From Porphyrobacter sp. TH134 (GTDB lineage Bacteria > Pseudomonadota > Alphaproteobacteria > Sphingomonadales > Sphingomonadaceae), in contig NZ_PKRO01000006.1 in assembly GCF_002855495.1 (NCBI RefSeq), positions 1 through 64,000 on the forward strand: a stretch of DNA of 64,000 nt, read 5' to 3'. The notes below the pieces were generated by a model. That model saw only the letters and a program-made list of their open reading frames with translations, did not search any database and was not told where the DNA came from. A program made the translations under genes and the position numbers. Of this stretch, positions 8,315 to 16,828 are shown in pieces (within the stretch, counting starts at the first letter, position 1; the number at the start of each line of letters is the position of its first letter).

Positions 8315-9856
8315 TCAACCCAGCTTCCACTCCCAGCCCAGCGGATCGCCGTCCATCACCTCGACGCCTTGGGCTGCGAGTTCATCGCGCTGACGGTCAA
8401 GCGCCGGATAGTTCTGCTGCGCGCGCAGTTCCTTGCGGAACGTGATGGCGGCCTCAACTTGATCTTCTGCAATGGTCGCGGCCTTGGGCCGGATGCGCAG
8501 GTCGGCGCGGGTGAGGTTGAACAGTTGCAACCCCAGCACCGCATCCATCGCGGCTGCCAGCTCGGCCTTCTTGGCGGGATCGACCTTCTTGGCCGCCAGC
8601 ACATCATCGAGCGCAGTGAGTGCGACCGCCGAATTGAGATCATCAGCTATCGCAGCATCGAACTTGTTGAGTGCCGGTTGCAACTTGCCCCAGTCGTCAG
8701 CCTGAACTTGTTTCAGGGTCCATCCTTCCTCCTGCTCCCACGGCGCGGATTGATCGATGGATGCTGAACCAAGTTCAGCATGACGGGCTTTGAGTTGCGC
8801 CACCGCCATCACCATCCGCTTCAACCGTGTCAGCGCAGCCCCCAGCCCTTCCCAGCTGAACTCCAGCTCGGACCGATAATGCGCAGCCAAGCACATCAGC
8901 CGATACGCCAGCGGGTGATACCCCCGGTCGATCAGCAATTGCAGCCGCAGGAATTCGCCGGAGGACTTCGACATCTTCCCCGATCGCTCGACGAGGAAGT
9001 TGTTGTGCATCCAGATCCGCGCGCCCGAATTGCGCGGATCGTCCAAGCCATTGGTGCAGCAATGCGCCTGGTTCTGCGCGATTTCGTTGGGGTGGTGAAT
9101 CTCGCGGTGGTCGATCCCGCCGGTGTGGATGTCGAACGGGAAGCCCAGCACCTCGCCTGACATGACCGAGCACTCAAGATGCCACCCCGGCGCACCCCGG
9201 CCCCACGGCGAATCCCATTCCATCTGGCGCGTCTCGCCCGCCGGAGTCTTGCGCCAGATCGCGAAATCGGCGGCGTTACGCTTATCTTTGACGGGATCGA
9301 TACGCATGTGCGCCTCGTCCGCCTCGGCCAATTGTTCTTGCGTGTGACGCCCAGCCAGCAGCGCATAGTCAGCCACGGTCGAAACATCGAAATAAAGCCC
9401 GCTCTCCAGCTCGTAGCAGTGCTTGTCAGCGATCCCCTTCGCAAATTCGATCATCTGGGGCACGTAATCGGTCGCGACCGTCCACTGCGCCGGCTGGCGG
9501 ATATTGAGGCTGCGAATATCGGCCCAATAGGCCTGCTTGTAATGCTCGGCGATGTCCCAGATCGACTGCGCTTGGCTCGCAGCCATCTTCTCCATCTTGT
9601 CCTCGCCCGCGTCGGCATCGTCGGTCAGGTGGCCGACATCGGTAATGTTGATGACGTGGGTGAGCTTCAACCCCTTCCATGTCAGCGTGCGCCCCAGCAC
9701 ATCGGCGAACACATAGGCGCGCATATTGCCGATATGCGGGTAATTATAGACCGTCGGCCCGCAGGTATAGACGCGCGCCTCGCCCGGATGGACGGGCTCG
9801 AACACCTCGGCCTGCCGGGTGAGCGAGTTGAACAGCTTGAGGGGTGCGTCGGTCAT
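8315..9856 (-). CDS. cysS: Cysteinyl-tRNA synthetase (with in-frame repeat insertion)
   Basis: This 513-residue class I aminoacyl-tRNA synthetase charges tRNA-Cys. The HIGH-type motif (TVYNYPHIGNMRAY, near residue 40) and the KMSKS motif (GKMSKSSGEF) are intact, as are the zinc-binding cysteines of the catalytic domain (CGPTVYN, and the Cys in WHLECSVMSGE). The protein is about 30 residues longer than typical because residues 358-388 are encoded by a 91-bp palindromic repeat (8695-8785) lying in frame. The insertion falls in the linker ahead of the anticodon-binding helical bundle, so activity is probably kept. It is the only such enzyme in the window. Confidence 0.96.
   Translation of the reverse strand: MTDAPLKLFNSLTRQAEVFEPVHPGEARVYTCGPTVYNYPHIGNMRAYVFADVLGRTLTWKGLKLTHVINITDVGHLTDDADAGEDKMEKMAASQAQSIWDIAEHYKQAYWADIRSLNIRQPAQWTVATDYVPQMIEFAKGIADKHCYELESGLYFDVSTVADYALLAGRHTQEQLAEADEAHMRIDPVKDKRNAADFAIWRKTPAGETRQMEWDSPWGRGAPGWHLECSVMSGEVLGFPFDIHTGGIDHREIHHPNEIAQNQAHCCTNGLDDPRNSGARIWMHNNFLVERSGKMSKSSGEFLRLQLLIDRGYHPLAYRLMCLAAHYRSELEFSWEGLGAALTRLKRMVMAVAQLKARHAELGSASIDQSAPWEQEEGWTLKQVQADDWGKLQPALNKFDAAIADDLNSAVALTALDDVLAAKKVDPAKKAELAAAMDAVLGLQLFNLTRADLRIRPKAATIAEDQVEAAITFRKELRAQQNYPALDRQRDELAAQGVEVMDGDPLGWEWKLG
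8695..8785. repeat. 91-bp palindromic repeat, copy 1, inside cysS
   Basis: The copy runs from CGTCA to TGACG. Its left arm holds the hairpin CCTGAACTTGTTTCAGG and its right arm TGCTGAACCAAGTTCAGCA. Its first 30 bases differ from the copy at 39632-39722 at one position and its last 29 bases at two, while the central 32 bases are unrelated. Both copies are exactly 91 bp. Here it is read through on the minus strand as 30 codons plus one base of cysS, encoding HAELGSASIDQ ... GWTLKQVQADD. Confidence 0.88.
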
Positions 9857-9897
9857 GGGGCCGTGCTTTGGCCAGACGCAGTCATCACGTCAATTCC

Positions 9898-9998
9898 CTC
9901 GTCATTGCGAGGAGCGCAGCGACGCGGCAATCCATGACCCGCGCTTCGACTGCGAGCGGTCGGTCCATGGATTGCTTCGCTCCGCTCGCAATGACGAG
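9898..9998. repeat. 101-bp inverted-repeat element (CGTCATTGCGAG family)
   Basis: The left end CTCGTCATTGCGAGGAGCG is the near-perfect reverse complement of the right end, and GGCAATCCATG pairs with CATGGATTGC further in. This repeat type is scattered through many alphaproteobacterial genomes. It fills the gap between the cysS start and the stop of the nitroreductase gene, ending two bases before that stop, and could act as a hairpin at the end of its transcript. Confidence 0.85.
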
Positions 9999-9999
9999 A

Positions 10000-10659
10000 C
10001 TAGAAACCGATAAACTTCACGTGTTCTTCCAAAGGCACGCGCTCGCGCTCGAAATTGTTCACTGGCGCGTCCGGATCGCGGTAGCCGATCGCCATGCCGC
10101 AGAAGAACATATAGCGTTCATGATCGAGGCCGAGGAAGTCGCGGATGGTATTGGCATAAAGCGCCATGAACTCCTGCCAGCAGGAATCCAGTCCCTCTTC
10201 GCGCAGCAGCAGCCCGACCGTGGCGAGCCACATGCCGACATCCGACCACTGCGGCTCCTTCATCAGGCGCGGGAAGTAGACGAACATGACTGCGGGCGCG
10301 CCGAAGCTGGTGGTGTTCTTGGCCATCGCCGCCATGCGCCCCGCGCCATCGTCGCGGGCAATGCCCATCGCGCCGAACATCCCCGCCGAAACCCCGTCGA
10401 GGCGCTTCTTGTAAGCCTCTTCCTGCCCCGGAGCGGCCCAATCATACTCCGCCGCACCCGGCCCATTGGCGATGATCTTCGCCTGAAGGTCTGTCAGCGC
10501 CTGACCGGTGACGATGCTCGCCTCCCACGGCTGGTAATTGCACCCCGAAGCCGCCCAGCGCGCCTTGTCCATCACGCGGGTGAGCGTGGCAAGATCGACG
10601 GGCTTGTCGAGAAACGCCCGGATCGAGCGGCGCGTAGTGACGGCTTCAGTAACGTTCAT
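10000..10659 (-). CDS. Nitroreductase family protein
   Basis: This 219-residue FMN-dependent oxidoreductase has the N-terminal [15 protein letters not shown], where the arginines contact FMN phosphate. It also has [15 protein letters not shown] and the C-terminal [26 protein letters not shown], typical of the family. It overlaps the cobT stop by four bases and is co-transcribed with it. I considered BluB because of the CobT neighbour, but the C-terminus matches general nitroreductases better. The substrate is unknown. Confidence 0.88.
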   Translation of the reverse strand: MNVTEAVTTRRSIRAFLDKPVDLATLTRVMDKARWAASGCNYQPWEASIVTGQALTDLQAKIIANGPGAAEYDWAAPGQEEAYKKRLDGVSAGMFGAMGIARDDGAGRMAAMAKNTTSFGAPAVMFVYFPRLMKEPQWSDVGMWLATVGLLLREEGLDSCWQEFMALYANTIRDFLGLDHERYMFFCGMAIGYRDPDAPVNNFERERVPLEEHVKFIGF

Positions 10660-12494
10660 TTGCGTTTTGTGCCCTTCTCATCCTCGAACAGCTCCGCAAG
10701 CTGCTCCATGATCGTGCCGCCGAGTTGTTCGACGTCCATGATTGTCACCGCGCGGCGATAATAGCGGGTCACATCATGCCCGATGCCGATCGCCACCAGC
10801 TGCACGGGCGAGACCTTCTCGATCCATTCGATCACGCTGCGCAGGTGCGCTTCGAGATACCCGGCAGAGTTCACCGACAGGGTCGAATCGTCCACCGGCG
10901 CGCCGTCGGAAATCACCATCAGGATGCGGCGCTCTTCGGGGCGGTAAAGCAGGCGCGAGTGCGCCCAGATCAGCGCCTCGCCGTCGATGTTCTCTTTCAG
11001 CAGCCCCTCGCGCATCATCAGCCCGAGATTGCGGCGCGCGCGGCGCCAGGGCTCGTCGGCCTGCTTGTAGATGATGTGGCGCAAGTCATTGAGGCGGCCG
11101 GGGTTCTGCGGCTTGCCATCGGCGAGCCAGGCTTCGCGGCTCTGCCCGCCCTTCCACGCGCGGGTGGTGAAGCCGAGGATCTCGGTCTTCACCCCGCAGC
11201 GCTCCAGCGTGCGCGCCAGAATGTCGGCGCTGATCGCCGCGATGCTGATCGGCCGCCCACGCATCGAGCCCGAATTGTCGATCAGCAGGGTGACGATGGT
11301 GTCCTTGAACTCGACATCGCGTTCCATCTTGTAAGACAGCGCGGTGCCGGGCGAGATGATGACGCGGGCGAGGCGCGCGGCATCGAGCACGCCTTCCTCC
11401 ATGTCGAAGTCCCAGCTGCGATTCTGCTGCGCCATCAGGCGGCGCTGCAAGCGGTTGGCGAGGCGCGTCACCACGCCCTGAAGGCCCGTCAGCTGGCTAT
11501 CGAGATAGGCGCGCAGCCGGTCGAGTTCCTCCGCGTCGCACAGGTCGGGCGCGGCGATTTCCTCATCGAAGCGGGTGGTGAAGGCCTTGTAATCGACGCT
11601 CGCGGGGATTTCGGCCTGCGGGCGGTTGGGGCGCACGGGCGCGTTGGAGGCATCGCCTTCCTCGCCCGGTTCGCCTTCGGACAGATCGCCTTCGGTTTCG
11701 GCATCGGAGGATTGCTCCCCATCCCCCTCGCCTTCGGCCATGTCACCGGCCATTTCGGCGGCCTGCGGATCGCCCTCACTCTGGTTGTCGTCCTCCCCCT
11801 GATTATCGTCGCTGGGCGCGTCGTCATCATCGGCATCGTCGGTGTCGGACTGGTCGGGGTTTTCGGTGGGCCGGGTGAGATCGAGTTCGCGCAGCATGTC
11901 GAGCGCAAGCTTCTGGAACGCCTCCTGATCGCCGATGCTGTCAGCCAGCGCGGCAAAATCGCCGCCGACCTTTTCTTCGAGAAAATCACGGACCAGCTCG
12001 ATCCCGCCCTGCGCCTTGGCCGGCACAGCCTCCCCCGTCAGCGCCTCGCGCACCAGCAGGGCGAGCGCGGTTTGCAGGGGAACCTCGGAGGAATTTTGCG
12101 CCCGCACGATCTTGTCGCTGGCCGTGCGCATTTCGGTTGCGGCATCAAGATTGGCGCGCATCCCGCCGAAACGGTTGGCGCCTAAAGCCTCATATCGCAC
12201 CTGCTCGATCGCGTCATAGCAGGCGCGCGCAATTGGTTCAGGGGGCGCGGATTTGGCGTGGAGGCCCGCGTCGTGGTGGCGCAGCTTCAGCGCGAAGCTG
12301 TCGGCAAAGCCGCGCGCTTCGGTCACCTGATCGGCGGGCAGATCGCGCCCCGGCAAGGGCACGCGGAAGCGGTTGCCCGCTGCGCCCGGCACATCCGCGC
12401 TCCAGGCGACCTCCACCTCGGGATCGCGCGCAATCGCGCGGCTCGCGCCGGTGAGCGCCTGTTTGAACAGATCGAGCGGGGACGGGTCGGCCAT
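10656..12494 (-). CDS. cobT: Cobaltochelatase subunit CobT
   Basis: This 612-residue protein is the VWA-domain subunit of the aerobic cobalt chelatase CobNST, which puts cobalt into hydrogenobyrinic acid diamide. After an N-terminal helical domain, residues of roughly 210-290 form a very acidic Asp/Glu/Gln/Gly-rich linker, as in other CobT proteins. A C-terminal VWA domain with an intact MIDAS motif ([13 protein letters not shown]) follows. CobS and CobN are not in the window, so CobT stands alone with a nitroreductase. Length and architecture are normal. Confidence 0.92.
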   Translation of the reverse strand: MADPSPLDLFKQALTGASRAIARDPEVEVAWSADVPGAAGNRFRVPLPGRDLPADQVTEARGFADSFALKLRHHDAGLHAKSAPPEPIARACYDAIEQVRYEALGANRFGGMRANLDAATEMRTASDKIVRAQNSSEVPLQTALALLVREALTGEAVPAKAQGGIELVRDFLEEKVGGDFAALADSIGDQEAFQKLALDMLRELDLTRPTENPDQSDTDDADDDDAPSDDNQGEDDNQSEGDPQAAEMAGDMAEGEGDGEQSSDAETEGDLSEGEPGEEGDASNAPVRPNRPQAEIPASVDYKAFTTRFDEEIAAPDLCDAEELDRLRAYLDSQLTGLQGVVTRLANRLQRRLMAQQNRSWDFDMEEGVLDAARLARVIISPGTALSYKMERDVEFKDTIVTLLIDNSGSMRGRPISIAAISADILARTLERCGVKTEILGFTTRAWKGGQSREAWLADGKPQNPGRLNDLRHIIYKQADEPWRRARRNLGLMMREGLLKENIDGEALIWAHSRLLYRPEERRILMVISDGAPVDDSTLSVNSAGYLEAHLRSVIEWIEKVSPVQLVAIGIGHDVTRYYRRAVTIMDVEQLGGTIMEQLAELFEDEKGTKRK

Positions 12495-12508
12495 TTAGAG
12501 GATCGAGG

Positions 12509-13162
12509 TCACAGGATGCTCTGGCCCGTCTTGGCCCAGTCGGCCATGAAGCCTTCGATGCCCTTGTCGGTCAGCACGTGCTTGAACAGGTCGTGGATCA
12601 CCTTGGGCGGCGCGGTCATGACGTCGGCGCCGATCTTGGCGGCTTGCAGCACATGGGTGGTGTGGCGCACCGATGCGACGAGGATTTCGGTGGCGAAGTT
12701 GTAATTGTCATAGATCAGGCGGATGTCTTCGATCAGGTCCATCCCGTCAAAGCCGTTATCATCATGCCGCCCAACGAAGGGCGAAATGAAGCTCGCCCCG
12801 GCCTTCGCCGCCAGCAGCGCCTGATTGGCCGAAAAGCACAGCGTCACATTGACCATCGTGCCCTCGCCCGTCAGCGCCTTGCAGGTCTTGAGGCCATCCA
12901 CCGTCAGCGGCACCTTGATGCAGACATTGTCGGCGATCTTGCGCAGCACTTCGGCTTCTTTCATCATCGTCGCGTGATCGAGCGCGACCACTTCGGCGCT
13001 GACCGGACCATCGACCAGCCCGCAAATCTCGCGCGTGACTTCCATGAAATCGCGGCCCGACTTGGCGATCAGCGAGGGGTTGGTCGTGACGCCATCCAGC
13101 AGGCCGGTGGCCGCCAGTTCGCGGATCGGTTCGATCTCGGCGGTGTCGACGAAGAACTTCAT
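12509..13162 (-). CDS. fsa: Fructose-6-phosphate aldolase / small transaldolase
   Basis: This 217-residue protein has the short transaldolase (TalC/Fsa) form: [16 protein letters not shown] at the N-terminus, [13 protein letters not shown], and the Schiff-base lysine in NVCIKVPLT (about residue 85). [27 protein letters not shown] is also typical. The family interconverts sugar phosphates in the pentose phosphate pathway, and transaldolase or F6P aldolase activity cannot be separated here. It starts 14 bp upstream of the cobT... reading frame's opposite end, on the same strand. Confidence 0.9.
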   Translation of the reverse strand: MKFFVDTAEIEPIRELAATGLLDGVTTNPSLIAKSGRDFMEVTREICGLVDGPVSAEVVALDHATMMKEAEVLRKIADNVCIKVPLTVDGLKTCKALTGEGTMVNVTLCFSANQALLAAKAGASFISPFVGRHDDNGFDGMDLIEDIRLIYDNYNFATEILVASVRHTTHVLQAAKIGADVMTAPPKVIHDLFKHVLTDKGIEGFMADWAKTGQSIL

Positions 13163-13220
13163 GGGGCAGCTCCGATAAATAGCGATAGGCGGCAGGCGCG
13201 CGCGCGACTAGGGGGCGGGC

Positions 13221-13877
13221 ATGAGTCGAACGCCCTTACGAATTGCGACGCTGCTTGCCGCCATGCTTGCCGCTTGGCAACCATCGAGTGCGCTTGCCAA
13301 CCCGGAAGATACGCAATTCTGGCTGGTCGGGTTTGTCCGCGGCGAAATCGCTGACGATGTGTTTCTAACGGTCGATAGTTCCTACCGCTGGCGCGATCCC
13401 GAATTCGGGGCCGATCAGCAGACCTTGCGGGTCAGCCTTGAAAAGGGGCTGGATGACGCGGTGCGAATCGGCGGGGGCATGTCGGTCTTTCAAACCGGCA
13501 GCGTCACCGAATATCGCCCGCACCAGCAGTTTCGCTACGCCGCTGGCGGGCTGGATCTGCGCACCCGGTTTGAACAGCGCTGGTTTGATGGTGCAGACCA
13601 GGTCGAACTGCGTATCCGGCAGCGGGTGCAGTATTCCCAGCCGGTGGCCCCGCGGGTAGAAATCGTGGGGTCGGCCGAATGGTTCGGGATCGTCCAGTCC
13701 CGCCGCGACACCGGCCAGCGCGGCACGGAGCAGATCCGCAGCATCATCGGGGTAAGCTACGAGGTGAACGACAGCCTCAGCATTGCGCCCAGCTACCTGT
13801 TCCAGATCACCCCGCGCACCGGCGCGCCTGATGCGATCAGCCACGTGCCGCAGCTGACCTTGAATTACAGCTTCTAG
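13221..13877 (+). CDS. DUF2490 family outer-membrane-like protein
   Basis: This 218-residue protein has a signal peptide (about residues 1-26, cleaved after SSALA). The mature part alternates hydrophobic and polar residues in short strands (FLTVDSSYRWRD, LRTRFEQRWFDG, LRIRQRVQYSQ, LTLNYSF) and ends in an aromatic residue, as outer-membrane beta-barrels do. This pattern matches DUF2490. Role unknown. It is divergent from fsa and converges on the DUF4197 gene, overlapping it by four bases at the stops. Confidence 0.85.
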   Translation: MSRTPLRIATLLAAMLAAWQPSSALANPEDTQFWLVGFVRGEIADDVFLTVDSSYRWRDPEFGADQQTLRVSLEKGLDDAVRIGGGMSVFQTGSVTEYRPHQQFRYAAGGLDLRTRFEQRWFDGADQVELRIRQRVQYSQPVAPRVEIVGSAEWFGIVQSRRDTGQRGTEQIRSIIGVSYEVNDSLSIAPSYLFQITPRTGAPDAISHVPQLTLNYSF

Positions 13878-14569
13878 ATTCGTCCCAGCCCGCCAAACAC
13901 GCCGATCAGCAGCGGATCGCGGGTGCTTTGCGGATCGGCGCGGATCGCGGCTTCCTCGCGCGCAATTTCCCCCCACACGGCATCGTCCACGGCGCGCCCG
14001 AAGCGGCTCGCCACCCCGCTGACATCGACCCCGGTCAGCGCCGAGAGGGCTTGGCCGACAATCGGATCGCGGCTGAGGCGCAGCGCCTCGCCCAGTTCGG
14101 GCACCACCGCGTCGAGCAGCGCCGGGCCAACCTCACCGCGCAGAAAGGTGCTCGCCGCGGTCGGCCCGCCGCGCACCAGCGCGACGGCATTGTCGAACCC
14201 GATCATCTGGATCGCATCGGTCACCACCGGCGCGGCGCGGAAGCTGGCGTCGATCGCGTATTCGGCAAAGCGTTCCTCCAGCCGGTCCTTGACCAAGGCC
14301 GATGTCAGAATGCGCGAGAGCACGTCGCCGCGCGTCCCCATCAGATCGGCCAGCCCCAGCTGCGCCACCTGTTCATCCCAGAACCCGCCGGGCGCGGTCA
14401 GGCGCGCAAAGGCGTTTTCGCTGGCGAGCAGCAGCATCCGCCGCACCGCTTCCACCATGCTGAACCCGCCGGTGGTGGCGCAGGCGGGCAGCAGCAGCAA
14501 TGCCCCGGCCCCGGCGACTCCGGTCAGCAGGGTGCGGCGGGTCGGGCGGGATGTGACGAGTGCGCTCAT
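13874..14569 (-). CDS. DUF4197 family lipoprotein-like protein
   Basis: This 231-residue protein starts at the ATG at 14569; an upstream in-frame ATG at 14608 adds a hydrophilic run and is less likely. The N-terminus SRPTRRTLLTGVAGAGALLLLPAC has an Arg-Arg pair and a possible lipobox ending in Cys, suggesting export (Tat-like or lipoprotein). The body (SENAFARLTAPGGFWDE ... GAASTFLRGEVGPALLDAVVPELGEAL region) matches the DUF4197 family. Function unknown. Confidence 0.82.
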   Translation of the reverse strand: MSALVTSRPTRRTLLTGVAGAGALLLLPACATTGGFSMVEAVRRMLLLASENAFARLTAPGGFWDEQVAQLGLADLMGTRGDVLSRILTSALVKDRLEERFAEYAIDASFRAAPVVTDAIQMIGFDNAVALVRGGPTAASTFLRGEVGPALLDAVVPELGEALRLSRDPIVGQALSALTGVDVSGVASRFGRAVDDAVWGEIAREEAAIRADPQSTRDPLLIGVFGGLGRI

Positions 14570-14626
14570 TTTTACCGGGTCTCCATGCTTGCCCTTGTCC
14601 TTTGCCAAGCCCCATATGGCGGCAAG

Positions 14627-16795
14627 ATGAACCGCATTCGCCTGTTAGTTTTGAACGCCGCATTGGGCCCGCTCGATTACCGGCTGCCCGATGGCGTCGC
14701 TGCGCCTGCCGGGAGCGTGGTGATCGCGCCGCTGGGGCCGCGCAAGGTGACGGGGATCGTGTGGGACGAAGGCCGCCTGCCGGGGGACGAAATCGCCTAT
14801 GAACGGCTGCGCCCGATCCTTGAGGTGCTGCCGGTGCCGCCGCTGCCCGCGCCGCTGAGGCGGCTGATCGAATGGACGGCGGATTATTACTGCGCTCCGC
14901 TGGCCAGCGTGGCGCGGATGGCGCTGGCCAGCGGCGGCGCGCTGGGCGGCCCGGCGACCATGACCGAATACCGGCTGACAGGCGCCGAAGCGAGCGGGCG
15001 CCTCACCGCACAGCGCCAGACTGCGCTGGAGAAACTGGCGGGCGAACAGGGCACAATGCGCGAGCTGGCTTCGTTAGCAGGCGTCTCGGAAGGCGTGCTG
15101 CGCGGCATGGCGGGCGCGGGGCTGCTGGGGCCGGTCACGGTCAACATTGACCGCCCTTACCCGCCCGCCGATCCCGGCCACCACCAACCCGATCTGTCGC
15201 CTGTGCAAAGCGAGGTCGCCGGCACGTTGACCAAGGCCGTCCAGGCGCGCGCGTTCGCCCCCTTCCTGCTCGACGGGGTGACAGGTTCAGGCAAGACCGA
15301 GACCTATTTCGAACCCGTCGCCGAGGCGATCCGCGCCGGGCGGCAAGTGCTGGTGCTGCTCCCCGAAATCGCGCTGACCGAGAACTTCCTCAGCCGCTTT
15401 GCCGCACGCTTTGGTGCCGCGCCAGTGCTGTGGCATTCTTCGCTCAGGTCCACCGAACGCAGGCGGGCATGGCGGGCGATTGCGGACGGGACCGCGCAGG
15501 TCGTAGTGGGCGCGCGCTCTGCCCTGTTCCTGCCCTATGCCAATCTCGGCCTGATCGTGGTCGATGAAGCGCATGAAATCAGTTTCAAGCAGGATGACGG
15601 GGTGCGGTACAACGCCCGCGACGTGGCGGTGATGCGGGCGCGGTTTGAGAAAATCCCCGTGGTGCTCGCCAGCGCGACCCCGGCGCTCGAAAGCCTGCAC
15701 ATGGCGGATATCGGCGTCTACACGAAGCTTGATCTTCCCGCCCGGTTCGGCGGGGCGAGCCTGCCGACGGTGCGGCTCATCAACCTCACGGAAGAAAAGC
15801 CCGGCAGCCAGCGCTGGCTGGCCGGGCCGCTGATCGATGCCCTGCGCGACCGGCTGGACAAGGGCGAGCAGAGCCTGCTGTTCCTCAACCGCCGCGGCTA
15901 TGCCCCGCTGACCTTGTGCCGCAATTGCGGGCACCGCTTCAAATGCCCCAGTTGCAGCGCCTGGCTGGTCGAACACCGCCTGTCCGCCCGCCTCGCCTGC
16001 CACCATTGCGGGTTTGAAACGCGCGTGCCCGAAGCCTGCCCCGAATGCGGCGAAAGCGATTGCCTCGTCGCCTGCGGGCCGGGGGTGGAGCGGATTGCTG
16101 ACGAAGTGCGCGACCTGTTTCCCGCAGCGCGCATCGCGGTGGCGACCTCCGATACGCTCAACACCCCCGAACGCGCGGGCGAATTCATCGCGATGGCCGA
16201 AGCGCGCGCGATCGACATCATCATCGGCACGCAGCTCGTCACGAAAGGCTTCCACTTTCCCGAACTGACGCTGGTGGGCGTGGTCGATGCCGATCTCGGC
16301 CTTGAAGGCGGCGATCTGCGCGCGTCCGAACGCACCTATTCGCAGGTGGCGCAGGTCGCCGGGCGCGCGGGGCGCGGGGCCAAGCCGGGCGAGGTGCTGA
16401 TCCAGACCCGCCACCCCGATGCGCCCGTCATCGCCGCGCTGGCAGAGGGCGACCGCAATGGCTTCTACGCCGCCGAAACCGCCGCCCGCCGCGATGCCGG
16501 CGCGCCGCCGTTTGGGCGCTGGGCGGCGATCATCCTGTCATCGGAAGACGAGAAAGAAGCGCGCGAGGCCGCGGTGCGATTGGGCGATGTGCGCCCGCGC
16601 CTGGCCGATGTGCAGATCCTCGGCCCCGCCCCTGCCCCGCTGGCGCTGCTGCGCGGGCGCTATCGCTATCGCTTTCTGGTGAACGCGCGGCGCAGCGCCA
16701 ATTTGCAGGCGGTGCTGCGCGATTGGATCGCCGGCGTGCAATTTGCGCCCGGTGTGCGGGTGGGTGTGGATATTGATCCTTACAGCTTTGTCTAA
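14627..16795 (+). CDS. priA: Primosomal replication helicase PriA
   Basis: This 722-residue 3'-to-5' DNA helicase reloads replisomes at stalled forks. A Walker A (VTGSGKTETY) lies near residue 220, a DEAH box (VVDEAHE) near 312, and eight zinc-binding cysteines in CRNCGHRFKCPSC ... CHHCGFETRVPEACPECG near 430-480. The conserved N-terminal 3'-DNA-binding domain begins RIRLLVLNAALGPLDYRLP. The start was set at 14627, because the frame continuing upstream lies antisense to DUF4197 and has no homology. Confidence 0.96.
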   Translation: MNRIRLLVLNAALGPLDYRLPDGVAAPAGSVVIAPLGPRKVTGIVWDEGRLPGDEIAYERLRPILEVLPVPPLPAPLRRLIEWTADYYCAPLASVARMALASGGALGGPATMTEYRLTGAEASGRLTAQRQTALEKLAGEQGTMRELASLAGVSEGVLRGMAGAGLLGPVTVNIDRPYPPADPGHHQPDLSPVQSEVAGTLTKAVQARAFAPFLLDGVTGSGKTETYFEPVAEAIRAGRQVLVLLPEIALTENFLSRFAARFGAAPVLWHSSLRSTERRRAWRAIADGTAQVVVGARSALFLPYANLGLIVVDEAHEISFKQDDGVRYNARDVAVMRARFEKIPVVLASATPALESLHMADIGVYTKLDLPARFGGASLPTVRLINLTEEKPGSQRWLAGPLIDALRDRLDKGEQSLLFLNRRGYAPLTLCRNCGHRFKCPSCSAWLVEHRLSARLACHHCGFETRVPEACPECGESDCLVACGPGVERIADEVRDLFPAARIAVATSDTLNTPERAGEFIAMAEARAIDIIIGTQLVTKGFHFPELTLVGVVDADLGLEGGDLRASERTYSQVAQVAGRAGRGAKPGEVLIQTRHPDAPVIAALAEGDRNGFYAAETAARRDAGAPPFGRWAAIILSSEDEKEAREAAVRLGDVRPRLADVQILGPAPAPLALLRGRYRYRFLVNARRSANLQAVLRDWIAGVQFAPGVRVGVDIDPYSFV

Positions 16796-16828
16796 GGCAC
16801 CAATCGGGCAGCCGATCATTACGCCAGC

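Noticed and set aside
10000..10659. BluB (dimethylbenzimidazole synthase) next to cobT
   Set aside because: The C-terminal pattern fits general nitroreductases; the cobalamin neighbour alone is not enough.
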